Below, piece after piece: positions 1 through 5,945 of a DNA stretch of 11,698 nucleotides; position 1 is the stretch's first letter, and every line of letters starts with the position of its first letter. The notes beneath the pieces were generated by a model. The model ran no database searches and was not told the DNA's origin. It was given only the letters and a program-made list of their open reading frames with translations. Source of the stretch: an uncultured Eubacteriales bacterium. Its GTDB lineage: Bacteria > Bacillota > Clostridia > Oscillospirales > Oscillospiraceae. Both the position numbers and the translations under genes were made by a program. The stretch covers positions 1 through 11,698 of the forward strand of contig URQY01000041.1 in the NCBI GenBank assembly GCA_900550165.1, in the 5' to 3' direction.

Positions 1-364
1 CTCGAACGCCGTGCACCAGGCCGGCAAGCTGCCGGACGGGGAGCGGGAGAAGTATCTCGACTGGCTCTTCGGCTTTGAATACGGCCTTCTTGGGCTTCCC
101 GAGCCGTCGCTCGTCTTTTATCTCGATGTACCGACCGAGCTCACCGAGAAGATGATGCGCGCACGCGAGCAGGCGACCAACACGAAGGCCGACATCCACG
201 AGCAGGATGAGGCGTATCTGCGCGCCTGCCGCGAAAACGCAAAAAAGGTCGCCGAGCGCTGCGGCTGGCAGCGCGTCGACTGCTCGAAGGACGGCGCAAT
301 GCGCCCGATCGAGGATATCCATGAGGAGATCTATCGCCGCGTGACGGAACTTTTGAAGGCTTGA
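1..364 (+). CDS. tmk: Thymidylate kinase (dTMP kinase), C-terminal part
   Basis: This is the 3' portion of a thymidylate kinase. The enzyme phosphorylates dTMP to dTDP with ATP in the cytoplasm, on the way to dTTP. The reading frame is open from base 2, so the P-loop and most of the nucleotide-binding core lie upstream of the window. Visible signatures are SNAVHQAGKLP (the nucleotide-site helix typical of clostridial Tmk), a WLFGFEYGLLGLPEP stretch leading to the strand VFYLDVP, and the lid-proximal DIHEQDEAYL followed by a C-terminal helix with MRPIEDIHEEI. About 120 residues are present out of the roughly 210-230 usual for the family. The GTG at 11 is internal and is not a start. No T-rich terminator follows on the plus strand, although a hairpin at 380-413 could act. 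I am confident of the family; substrate specificity is inferred from it. Confidence 0.88.
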   Translation, partial: SNAVHQAGKLPDGEREKYLDWLFGFEYGLLGLPEPSLVFYLDVPTELTEKMMRAREQATNTKADIHEQDEAYLRACRENAKKVAERCGWQRVDCSKDGAMRPIEDIHEEIYRRVTELLKA

Positions 365-379
365 CCGCGTCAAAGACAA

Positions 380-413
380 GTGAAAAGGGGACGCTCACGC
401 GCCCCATCTTCAC
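380..413 (-). terminator. Candidate terminator hairpin between tmk and the Cys-rich gene
   Basis: GGGG (387-390) and CGC (392-394) pair with GCG (399-401) and CCCC (402-405) around a TCAC loop, with one bulged A. An outer GTGAA (380-384) can pair with TTCAC (409-413). Read on the minus strand, the inner stem is followed by TTTTC, so it could end the transcript of the small gene at 428-571. On the plus strand it has no T-run but could still slow transcription leaving tmk. The fold was done by eye. Confidence 0.45.
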
Positions 414-427
414 AGGAGGAGAGTGCT

Positions 428-571
428 TTAGCAGCAGCAATCGTTTCCGCTGCCGCAGCCGCAGTTGTTGCCGCAGCCACAGTTACAGCCGCTGCCGCAC
501 CCGCCGCAGCCGAACAGCACCAGAATGATGATGAGGATCAGCCACACGCAGCTATTATTGTTATTGCACAT
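428..571 (-). CDS. Small Cys/Gly-rich membrane microprotein, function unknown
   Basis: This 47-residue protein begins MCNNNNSC, continues with one hydrophobic helix (VWLILIIILVLF, about residues 8-19), and ends in a Cys/Gly/Asn-rich tail with CGGCGSGC, CNCGCGNNCGCG and a terminal CCC. Twelve of about 28 tail residues are Cys. I chose the ATG at 569-571 because an AGGTG lies 8 bases upstream; an in-frame ATG at 575-577 (two residues longer) sits only 2 bases from it. The layout suggests a membrane-anchored protein with a metal-binding or disulphide-crosslinked tail. Small proteins of this general design occur in sporulating Firmicutes, and some belong to the spore, but I cannot name a family. 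It lies back-to-back with mltG, and a sigma-K-like -10 element precedes it. The complementary strand reads as an Ala-rich frame, which is an artefact of the TGC and GGC codons. Confidence 0.72.
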   Translation of the reverse strand: MCNNNNSCVWLILIIILVLFGCGGCGSGCNCGCGNNCGCGSGNDCCC

Positions 572-598
572 TTTCATTTCACCTCACTTGTCATGCTC

Positions 599-624
599 TA
601 TCCTATGCGCAGGCGCGCAGAGGT
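599..624 (-). promoter_or_regulatory. Possible mother-cell sporulation promoter (sigma-K/E-like)
   Basis: On the minus strand, CATAGGATA (599-607) matches the CATANNNTA pattern of sigma-K -10 elements. An AC dinucleotide (623-624) lies 15 bases upstream, close to the usual 16-17. Transcription would start near 590, about 20 bases ahead of the Cys-rich gene's start and just before its ribosome binding site. The motif is short and could occur by chance. Confidence 0.25.
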
Positions 625-677
625 GAGCCTGACCGAAAGAAAAAGGCGAGGGAATCTCAAATCAGCAAGGAGGAGCT

Positions 678-1847
678 ATGAGCTACGAGGACAACTACGA
701 TCAAACCGCCCGCTGGGACGCCGAGAGCGTCCGCGAAGCGGAGCAGCGCACGCAGCACCGCTCCGCGCGCAGCAGCGCCGAGCGGCAGAAACTGAAAAAG
801 AAAGGGAAGCGCCGCCGTTTTACGCTGTGGCTGGCGTTTGTGCTGATCGTGTCGGCGATCCTGGCCGGTGTGGGCTGGCTGCTGGCGAACGATATGTGTT
901 CGTTCAACAAAGCGCCGGTCGAGACGACCATCGAGATCACACGCGATGACGATCTGAATACGATCGCGACAAAGCTCAAGGATGACGGGCTGATCCAGTA
1001 CAAGTGGTTTTTCAAGCTCTTCGGCAAGGTGCGCCATGCCGAGAGCCGCATCGGTATCGGCACCTACAAGGTCGACAGCGATATGGACTACGATGCGCTC
1101 ATCAACCGCATGAGCAACAAGAACGCCTCGCTCACGGCAAACACCGTTAAAATTTCGATCCCAGAGGGCTATACCGTCCGCCAGATCATCGCGCTGATGG
1201 ACAAGTACGGTGTCAACACGGCGGAAAAGCTCACCGACGCGGCGATGAACTCGGACTTCAACTATGCCTTTATCGACAACAACAAGAAGGGAGACCTGAC
1301 GCGTCTGGAGGGTTATCTCTTCCCGGATACCTACGAATTCTTCGTGGACGAGGACCCGACGCACGCATTGTCGAGACTGCTCGACAACTTCAACGCGAAG
1401 ATGAGCGATGAGCTCATGCAGAAGGTCGAAGCCTCCGGCTATTCGCTCAATGATATCCTGACGATCGCCTCGCTCATCGAAAAGGAGACCGACGGCACAG
1501 ACCGCGAGAACATCGCGTCCGTTATCTATAACCGTCTCAACAACGTCGGCGAGACGTACCATAAGTTACAGATCGACGCCTCGCTCATCTACGGCCTTGG
1601 CGACAATTACACCGGCACGCTCACGAGCAGCGACCTGAGCTACAACACGCCCTACAACCTCTCAATGTACGAGGGTCTGCCGCCCACGCCCATCGCGAAC
1701 CCCGGCCTTGCCTCCATCCAGGCGGCGCTTGAGCCGGCGCAGACGAACTATTACTTCTATGCGCTCGGCAAGGACAAGGTGCACCACTTCTTTAAGACCT
1801 ACGCAGAGCATTCGAGCTTTGTCAGCTCCAGCCAGTACGCAGGCTGA
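678..1847 (+). CDS. mltG: Endolytic murein transglycosylase MltG (YceG-like)
   Basis: MltG is an inner-membrane lytic transglycosylase that cleaves nascent glycan strands and is thought to set their length during peptidoglycan synthesis. The 389-residue protein has a charged cytoplasmic N-terminus of about 47 residues ending KKKGKRRR, one membrane helix (about 49-70), a LysM-like segment (about 85-135, with ITRDDDLNTIATKLKDDGLI) and the YceG catalytic domain to the end. Catalytic-core motifs visible are LIEKET (266-271), whose Glu268 aligns with the essential Glu of E. coli MltG, then YNRL (284-287), LQIDASLIYG (297-306), YNTY-like SYNTPYN and the GLPPTPIANPG block (333-343). The ATG follows AAGGAGG by 5 bases. 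The length is slightly above E. coli MltG because of the long cytoplasmic tail. It is followed by a GC-rich hairpin and a U32 gene, an order related to yrrL-yrrM-yrrN-yrrO of B. subtilis, but the methyltransferase gene (yrrM) is absent here. Confidence 0.95.
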   Translation: MSYEDNYDQTARWDAESVREAEQRTQHRSARSSAERQKLKKKGKRRRFTLWLAFVLIVSAILAGVGWLLANDMCSFNKAPVETTIEITRDDDLNTIATKLKDDGLIQYKWFFKLFGKVRHAESRIGIGTYKVDSDMDYDALINRMSNKNASLTANTVKISIPEGYTVRQIIALMDKYGVNTAEKLTDAAMNSDFNYAFIDNNKKGDLTRLEGYLFPDTYEFFVDEDPTHALSRLLDNFNAKMSDELMQKVEASGYSLNDILTIASLIEKETDGTDRENIASVIYNRLNNVGETYHKLQIDASLIYGLGDNYTGTLTSSDLSYNTPYNLSMYEGLPPTPIANPGLASIQAALEPAQTNYYFYALGKDKVHHFFKTYAEHSSFVSSSQYAG

Positions 1848-1859
1848 TACAAAAACGAC

Positions 1860-1890
1860 GCGGCAGCGTGGCTTCATGCCACGCTGCCGC
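1860..1890 (+). terminator. Strong GC hairpin between mltG and trhP
   Basis: GCGGCAGCGTGGC (1860-1872) and GCCACGCTGCCGC (1878-1890) form a perfect 13-bp stem with a TTCAT loop. Only three T follow, so it may be a leaky terminator, an mRNA-stabilising end for mltG or an attenuator. The ribosome binding site of the next gene (AAAGAGG) begins within 5 bases of the stem, so a folded hairpin might also reduce its access. Confidence 0.45.
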
Positions 1891-1907
1891 TTTGAAAGAG
1901 GACAAGT

Positions 1908-3131
1908 ATGAGAAGAAAACCCGAGATCCTCGCCCCGGCGGGCGATATGGAAAAATTGCAGATAGCCGTGCTCTACGGCGCGGACGCGGTGTATTTGGCC
2001 GGTACGAGCTTCGGAATGCGCTCGTTTGCGGGCAACTTCACGCCGGAAGAGCTTCCCAGGGCCGTGCAGTTCGCGCACGAGCACGGTGTGCGCGTCCACG
2101 TGACGGTGAACACCATGCCGCGCAACGACGAGGTCGCGAGGCTTCCCGAGCATCTGGAGCGGCTGAACGACGCGGGCGTCGATGCGCTCATTCTGGCAGA
2201 CCTCGGCGCGTTTACGCTCGCGGGGAAGTATGCGCCCAAGTGCGAGCGCCATATCTCGACCCAGCAGTCGATCGCAAACTACGAGTGCGCCCGCGCGTGG
2301 TACGATTTGGGCGCGAAACGAGTGGTGCTGGCAAGGGAAGTATCTTTACAGGAAATTCGCGAAATGCGCGCGAAAATTCCCGAGGAATTGGAGATAGAGA
2401 CCTTCTGTCACGGCGCGATGTGCGTGAGCTATTCGGGCCGCTGCCTTCTCTCAAACTATATGACCGGTCGCGACTCGAACCGCGGCCAGTGCGCCCAGCC
2501 CTGCCGCTACCAGTATGCGCTGATGGAGGAGAAACGTCCGGGCGAATATTTCCCCGTCTTCGAGGATGAGAAGGGGACTTACATCATGAACTCGCGCGAT
2601 ATGTGCATGATCGACCATTTAGGCGATATCATGGACGCGGGCATCGACTGCATCAAGATCGAGGGGCGCGCGAAGTCGGCCTACTACGCCGCCATCGTCA
2701 CAGGTGCGTACCGCCATGTGCTCGACGACGTCGCCGCGGGCAGGGAAGTCGACCCCGTATGGCGCGATGAGGTAGAGCATGTGAGCCACCGCCATTATTC
2801 GACGGGCTTTTACTACGGCCAGCCCGGGCAGTATTACGACAATTCGCGCTACATCCGCGACTGGCAGGTCTGCGCCGTCGTGACGGACTGCGATGCGGAC
2901 GGCAACGCGACGCTGTCGCTTCGCAACAAGTTTGCCGCGGGCGACGAGATCGAGCTCGTCGGACCCGACAGCCGCCCGTTCACGATGACCGCTCCCGTGA
3001 TGCACGACCTTGAGGGCTTCGAGCTCCATGAGCCGCGCACGCCGCAGACGGTGTTCAAAATGAAGCTGCCGCAGCCCGTGCCGCCGATGAGCTTTGTGCG
3101 CCACGCCGTTTCGCTGAGCGCAAAGGATTGA
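1908..3131 (+). CDS. trhP: U32 family tRNA uridine(34) hydroxylase TrhP
   Basis: The U32 family was first named for peptidases, but its YegQ/YrrN/YrrO branch is now known as TrhP, which makes 5-hydroxyuridine at tRNA position 34 using prephenate and an iron-sulfur cluster. This 407-residue protein starts with the barrel strand PEILAPAGDMEKL and has AVLYGADAVYL (20-30). The family signature ETFCHGAMCVSYSGRCLLS lies at 164-182, followed by GQCAQPCR (193-200). Cys172, Cys179, Cys195 and Cys199 lie in the region expected to hold the cluster. KIEGRAKSAYYAA follows in the second half, and the C-terminus is beta-rich. Length fits the short TrhP type. The start follows AAAGAGG by 6 bases. It ends 72 bases before a strong terminator. 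B. subtilis has two such genes side by side; only one is seen here. Paralogues in rRNA modification (RlhA) are longer, so TrhP is the better call. Confidence 0.87.
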   Translation: MRRKPEILAPAGDMEKLQIAVLYGADAVYLAGTSFGMRSFAGNFTPEELPRAVQFAHEHGVRVHVTVNTMPRNDEVARLPEHLERLNDAGVDALILADLGAFTLAGKYAPKCERHISTQQSIANYECARAWYDLGAKRVVLAREVSLQEIREMRAKIPEELEIETFCHGAMCVSYSGRCLLSNYMTGRDSNRGQCAQPCRYQYALMEEKRPGEYFPVFEDEKGTYIMNSRDMCMIDHLGDIMDAGIDCIKIEGRAKSAYYAAIVTGAYRHVLDDVAAGREVDPVWRDEVEHVSHRHYSTGFYYGQPGQYYDNSRYIRDWQVCAVVTDCDADGNATLSLRNKFAAGDEIELVGPDSRPFTMTAPVMHDLEGFELHEPRTPQTVFKMKLPQPVPPMSFVRHAVSLSAKD

Positions 3132-3153
3132 AAATAAGCGTCCCTCTGCTGAC

Positions 3154-3187
3154 GGGGCATGAAGCGCCGCGGGACAGACGATGCCCC
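3154..3187. repeat. Inverted repeat downstream of trhP
   Basis: GGGGCAT (3154-3160) and ATGCCCC (3181-3187) could form a 7-bp stem with a 20-base loop. A competing pair, GTCCC (3140-3144) with GGGAC (3171-3175), overlaps it. It precedes the clear terminator and may simply be part of a structured 3' untranslated end. Confidence 0.3.
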
Positions 3188-3202
3188 ATTAGGAGAAAAC
3201 AG

Positions 3203-3233
3203 AAGCTCCCTTTCGAAACGAAAGGGAGCTTTT
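3203..3233. terminator. Bidirectional intrinsic terminator
   Basis: AAGCTCCCTTTCG (3203-3215) and CGAAAGGGAGCTT (3219-3231) form a perfect 13-bp stem with an AAA loop. On the plus strand the stem runs into TTTT (3230-3233), ending the trhP transcript. On the minus strand it is followed by CTGTTTTC, so it can also end the convergent gene at 3263-3769. Confidence 0.85.
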
Positions 3234-3262
3234 GCTATGATAGATCGAATTTGTCGGCCTAT

Positions 3263-3769
3263 TTATTGGTCGACCTCAAATTCAGCCGCCAAATAATGCA
3301 CTGTTCTGTCTGTCGCTTTCATTTCCAATACGACACGATAGGTTCCTGCCTCCAAGCGAGTTCCATAATGATCATATTTTTGAACAATGCTTCCCTGCAA
3401 TTTCGTACTGTCTCCACCCAATGAGAATTCTAAATCATTGAATGAAAATGTGTCCTGCGAATATGCCAAACGATACCATTGCCCGTCAATGCAGCGCTCG
3501 AGATGCTCAAAGCCGGAACCGCCATCCTCAACGAGGGAATAGATTTCTTTGGAATTCGCGGTAATAGCCCAGCGAATGGTATATCCCTTAAAAGGAGACC
3601 ATGTGGGCTTTTCGATGCTCAATTCAAAGCCGTCAACCTGATTGACGGGATAAGAGACCGCCTCTCCAAGAGCGGGATACTCCGCTGTGACCTGCAGCGT
3701 AAGCCACACGCCGCCGGCGCAAATAATGACGAAAATAAGTAAAATGAGCCACCCACGATATTTTTTCAT
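3263..3769 (-). CDS. Membrane-anchored protein with a bacterial Ig-like domain
   Basis: The 168-residue product has a short basic N-terminus (MKKYRG) and one hydrophobic segment (about 7-25) that would act as an uncleaved anchor or signal peptide. There is no lipobox Cys in the usual place; Cys17 lies inside the helix. The exported part (about 45-168) resembles the Big_14-type Ig-like domain found in Firmicute surface proteins: a strand-rich opening, EHLERCIDGQWYRL (88-101), and a closing YGTRLEAGTYRVVLEM (135-150), matching the family's ending 'lxpGxYRv'. AGGA lies 8 bases upstream of the ATG. The gene is clearly AT-richer than its neighbours: bases 3361-3420 are 38% G+C against 67% for 8881-8940 in alaS. 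Recent acquisition is possible. No function can be assigned. A clear promoter was not found; the gap from the next gene's stop to its start is 123 bases. Confidence 0.78.
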   Translation of the reverse strand: MKKYRGWLILLIFVIICAGGVWLTLQVTAEYPALGEAVSYPVNQVDGFELSIEKPTWSPFKGYTIRWAITANSKEIYSLVEDGGSGFEHLERCIDGQWYRLAYSQDTFSFNDLEFSLGGDSTKLQGSIVQKYDHYGTRLEAGTYRVVLEMKATDRTVHYLAAEFEVDQ

Positions 3770-3864
3770 TCCATATTTCCTTTCACAAACAGTTTTGGCT
3801 TACATTTTTCTCAATCAACCATACCATAAACGTGCGAAAAAATCTACCGTTTGGATAAGACTGG

Positions 3865-3878
3865 CCCCGAATGCGGGG
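3865..3878 (-). terminator. Weak candidate terminator after the PstS-like lipoprotein gene
   Basis: CCCCG (3865-3869) and CGGGG (3874-3878) form a 5-bp stem with a 4-base loop, 14 bases past the stop codon of the lipoprotein gene. The nearest T-run on the minus strand is some 20 bases further on, so termination here is doubtful and the two minus-strand genes may be co-transcribed. Confidence 0.25.
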
Positions 3879-3892
3879 GATGGCGCTTTGAC

Positions 3893-5770
3893 TCAGTCCG
3901 CCTCGTAGCCCAGATAGGTTTCGAACACGAGATCCATCGTTTCAAGGTCGTAGTATGCCGCTGTATTGATGTCCAGCACCTCGATGAGGCCGCCGCGCAG
4001 GGAGACCTGCTGGTACCATTTTTCACCGTGCATCGTCAGGCTTTCGATGGGCGTGCCGTCGTCGCGGTAATAGCGGACGGTGAGTCCGTTTTCACCGTAG
4101 TCCTGCGTACAGAGCAGCCCCGGCGCATCGCTGCCGAGAGCCTCGTCCGCAAGGCGCTCCGCATTTTCGACAGCGTAGGCCGTATTGCCGGAATCAATGT
4201 ACGAGCCGCCGTCCTGCAGATCGAACTCCTCCCACGCCATCTCGCCGATCTTCCTGGAAGAGAGGTCGTAATAGCGAATGTTCTGCGCGGTGTCCTCGTC
4301 GGTCCAGTCGATGGCAATGCGGTCGCCGCGGCGGATACCGCCGACGCCTTCGCCCCAACGCAGGCAGGAGATCATATGCCAGACCTCGCCGTCCGAAAGG
4401 CCCATCTCCCGGTAGGAAAGCCTCTGCGTGAGCTTGCCGGAGGCATCCGTCACGGTCAGTGAATCTTTGCCGAACAGCAGCAGCCCATGCCGGCTCACGC
4501 TCACCGCGCGGAAGGTCTCGTCCATGACCCAACTGCCGTCCGATGCCGCGACGGAATAATTCTCTTCATAGCCCTCCGCGCTGTTCGACTCCTGCCCCTG
4601 CATCAAAACCAGAAGCGGCAGGGGCTGCCGCGCGCCGTTTTCCCAGCAGCTCGGGTAATAGACCGTGGAATACACCGCATCCGTCACAGCCACGCCGTCG
4701 AGGGTCATGAGGCCGTAAAGACAGCCTGTCGCCGCGGGCCAGTCATCCATCAGCCGCCGCCCCGCATAGGGGACCAGCAGGCCGTAACCGTCCGCCGCCT
4801 TCAGTTCGCCCATGTAGCCCTCGCTCAGGCGCGTGCCGGTCTGCGGCACGGTCTTGGGGAAGGTGCCTACGTCAAGGACGGAGACATAGCCCTCCTTGGC
4901 GATGAGTGTCTGCCCCTCCTCGCTCAGCAGCCAGTCGAAGAGCACGCGATTCGGCGCATTTTTCGGCTCGCCCGCCGGGATGACGATATATTTCGGATTC
5001 ACAAGCGGATAGGTCTCCGAACGGATGGTGTCGGGATTCGGCTCCACACCCTCGAGCCTCAGCAGCTTGAGCCCCTGTGCCATCTTCATCTCCTCGGCGT
5101 AGTAATAGACGCTGTAGCCGATGGCGCCGGGCGAGCCGTCAAAGCTCTTGACGGCCTCCATCAGTTGGCCCATCGTGGTCACGATGTATTCCGTCGGCGC
5201 GTCCATCATGGGCGTGCCCTGCATCACGAGCTTTTCCATCAGCGTCTGGCTGCCCGCGCCCTCGTTGCGCTGCAGCGCCGTGATGGGGCGGTCCTCGCCG
5301 CCGAGCTCGCTCCAGTTCGTGATCTTGCCCGAGTAAATGTCCCGCGCCTGCTCGACGGTGATGGAGTCAACGGGGTTATCCTCATTCACGACGAAGACGA
5401 ATGCGTCGGTCGCGAAGGGCTGCTTCTCCCACGCGAAGTCCAGCTCTTTCTTCCGCGCCATGACGTCGTCATTCGCCTCGCCAACGATCAGCATATCCGC
5501 ATTGCCTTCAAGCAGATTGAAATAGGCCGTCGTGGTCTTGTTGAAGTGGACAAGGTCCTGCACGTCCTCGCGGCTCTCGCCGAGGACCTCCGCGCACACG
5601 GCAAGCGCCAGCGGCACGGTGGAGGTCGAACCGTCCAGACGCGGCATATTGTCGCGCGTGAAGGTGACGGACGGAGCATCGTCCGCCGGTGTTTTGTTGT
5701 TCATCGAACAGGCGGCATAGAGGGAGAGCGTCAGCACAAGGCAGAGAAGCATCGCGAGGGGGCGTTTCAT
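3893..5770 (-). CDS. PstS-like substrate-binding lipoprotein with an extra C-terminal domain
   Basis: The 625-residue product starts with a signal peptide (MKRPLAMLLCLVLTLSLYAA) and a probable lipid-anchored Cys21; the lipobox L-Y-A-A-C is slightly off consensus. Residues about 43-310 have the PBP/PstS fold: PRLDGSTSTVPLA (43-55), DIYSGKITNWSELGG (144-158), QRNEGAGSQT (167-176), PGAIGYSVYYYAE (214-226) and LFDWLLSEEGQTLIAKEGY (277-295). DGST and the RNEGAGSQ loop are where PstS holds phosphate. Residues about 320-625 form a second, beta-rich half without an assignable family; short repeated-looking pieces (YYDLSSRKIGEM, YYDLETMDLVFE) recall propeller or WG-type repeats. PstS proteins normally have about 280-350 residues, so this is a fusion. 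No pstC, pstA, pstB or phoU genes are nearby. The start was placed at 5768-5770, 10 bases after AGAAAGGA, because it begins the signal peptide; a longer open frame runs upstream to 5920. A sensory or binding role fits as well as transport. Confidence 0.82.
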   Translation of the reverse strand: MKRPLAMLLCLVLTLSLYAACSMNNKTPADDAPSVTFTRDNMPRLDGSTSTVPLALAVCAEVLGESREDVQDLVHFNKTTTAYFNLLEGNADMLIVGEANDDVMARKKELDFAWEKQPFATDAFVFVVNEDNPVDSITVEQARDIYSGKITNWSELGGEDRPITALQRNEGAGSQTLMEKLVMQGTPMMDAPTEYIVTTMGQLMEAVKSFDGSPGAIGYSVYYYAEEMKMAQGLKLLRLEGVEPNPDTIRSETYPLVNPKYIVIPAGEPKNAPNRVLFDWLLSEEGQTLIAKEGYVSVLDVGTFPKTVPQTGTRLSEGYMGELKAADGYGLLVPYAGRRLMDDWPAATGCLYGLMTLDGVAVTDAVYSTVYYPSCWENGARQPLPLLVLMQGQESNSAEGYEENYSVAASDGSWVMDETFRAVSVSRHGLLLFGKDSLTVTDASGKLTQRLSYREMGLSDGEVWHMISCLRWGEGVGGIRRGDRIAIDWTDEDTAQNIRYYDLSSRKIGEMAWEEFDLQDGGSYIDSGNTAYAVENAERLADEALGSDAPGLLCTQDYGENGLTVRYYRDDGTPIESLTMHGEKWYQQVSLRGGLIEVLDINTAAYYDLETMDLVFETYLGYEAD

Positions 5771-5806
5771 AAAAAGCACGTCCTTTCTGAGTTGTTTCTG
5801 CCTCAT

Positions 5807-5834
5807 TAGACGCACGGGACGTTGGAAAAGTTCC
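5807..5834 (-). promoter_or_regulatory. Candidate ECF-sigma promoter for the PstS-like gene
   Basis: On the minus strand GGAAC (5830-5834) is followed by TTTT and, 17 bases after the GGAAC, by CGTCTA (5807-5812). This resembles the AAC / CGTC layout of ECF sigma promoters in Firmicutes. Transcription would start near 5797, giving a leader of about 27 bases. Two A-tracts of 7 bases lie upstream of the -35 (within 5846-5875) and could act as UP-like elements. No sigma factor gene is in the window. Confidence 0.5.
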
Positions 5835-5880
5835 GCGTTTGACGATTTTTTTGAACGGGTGCGACGTTTTTTTCTCACGC

Positions 5881-5924
5881 AAAAATGAAGGGCGCGGCCT
5901 CTCCGAAAGAGATGCCGCACCCTT
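5881..5924 (-). terminator. Intrinsic terminator of the EamA transporter gene
   Basis: AAGGG, GCGGC and TCTC (within 5888-5903) pair with GAGA, GCCGC and CCCTT (within 5909-5924) around a CGAAA loop, with two mismatches. On the minus strand the stem is followed after CA by TTTTT (complement of 5881-5885). It starts 22 bases past the transporter's stop codon. Confidence 0.65.
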
Positions 5925-5945
5925 GAAAATCTGCTGTTGACTTGT

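Noticed and set aside
431..510. GCA/GCC-like trinucleotide repeat
   Set aside because: The periodicity comes from alternating TGC and GGC codons of the Cys/Gly-rich protein and is not a pure tandem repeat.
541..660. Sigma-A promoter for mltG
   Set aside because: Only poor matches were seen (for example TATCCT at 599-604 with no good -35), too weak to list.
380..949. Ala-rich plus-strand frame of 189 codons
   Set aside because: It has no ribosome binding site at its start, runs into mltG out of frame, and its Ala run is the complement of Cys/Gly codons in the small minus-strand gene.
657..1562. 301-codon minus-strand open frame
   Set aside because: It is antisense to mltG, which has a good ribosome binding site and all family motifs.
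1908..3131. Secreted collagenase or peptidase
   Set aside because: The U32 label is historical. There is no signal peptide, and the Cys pattern fits the tRNA hydroxylase branch.
3893..5770. Phosphate-uptake PstS of a Pst transporter
   Set aside because: The N-terminal half is PstS-like, but no pstC, pstA, pstB or phoU is nearby and half the protein is something else, so the symbol pstS was not used.
4487..5809. 440-codon plus-strand open frame
   Set aside because: It is opposite the PstS-like lipoprotein gene. Its product is rich in His and Arg without a domain, as antisense frames of GC-rich genes are.
5771..5920. N-terminal extension of the PstS-like protein by 50 residues
   Set aside because: The extension is basic and would hide the signal peptide. 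The ATG at 5768-5770 has a ribosome binding site and an ECF-like promoter upstream.
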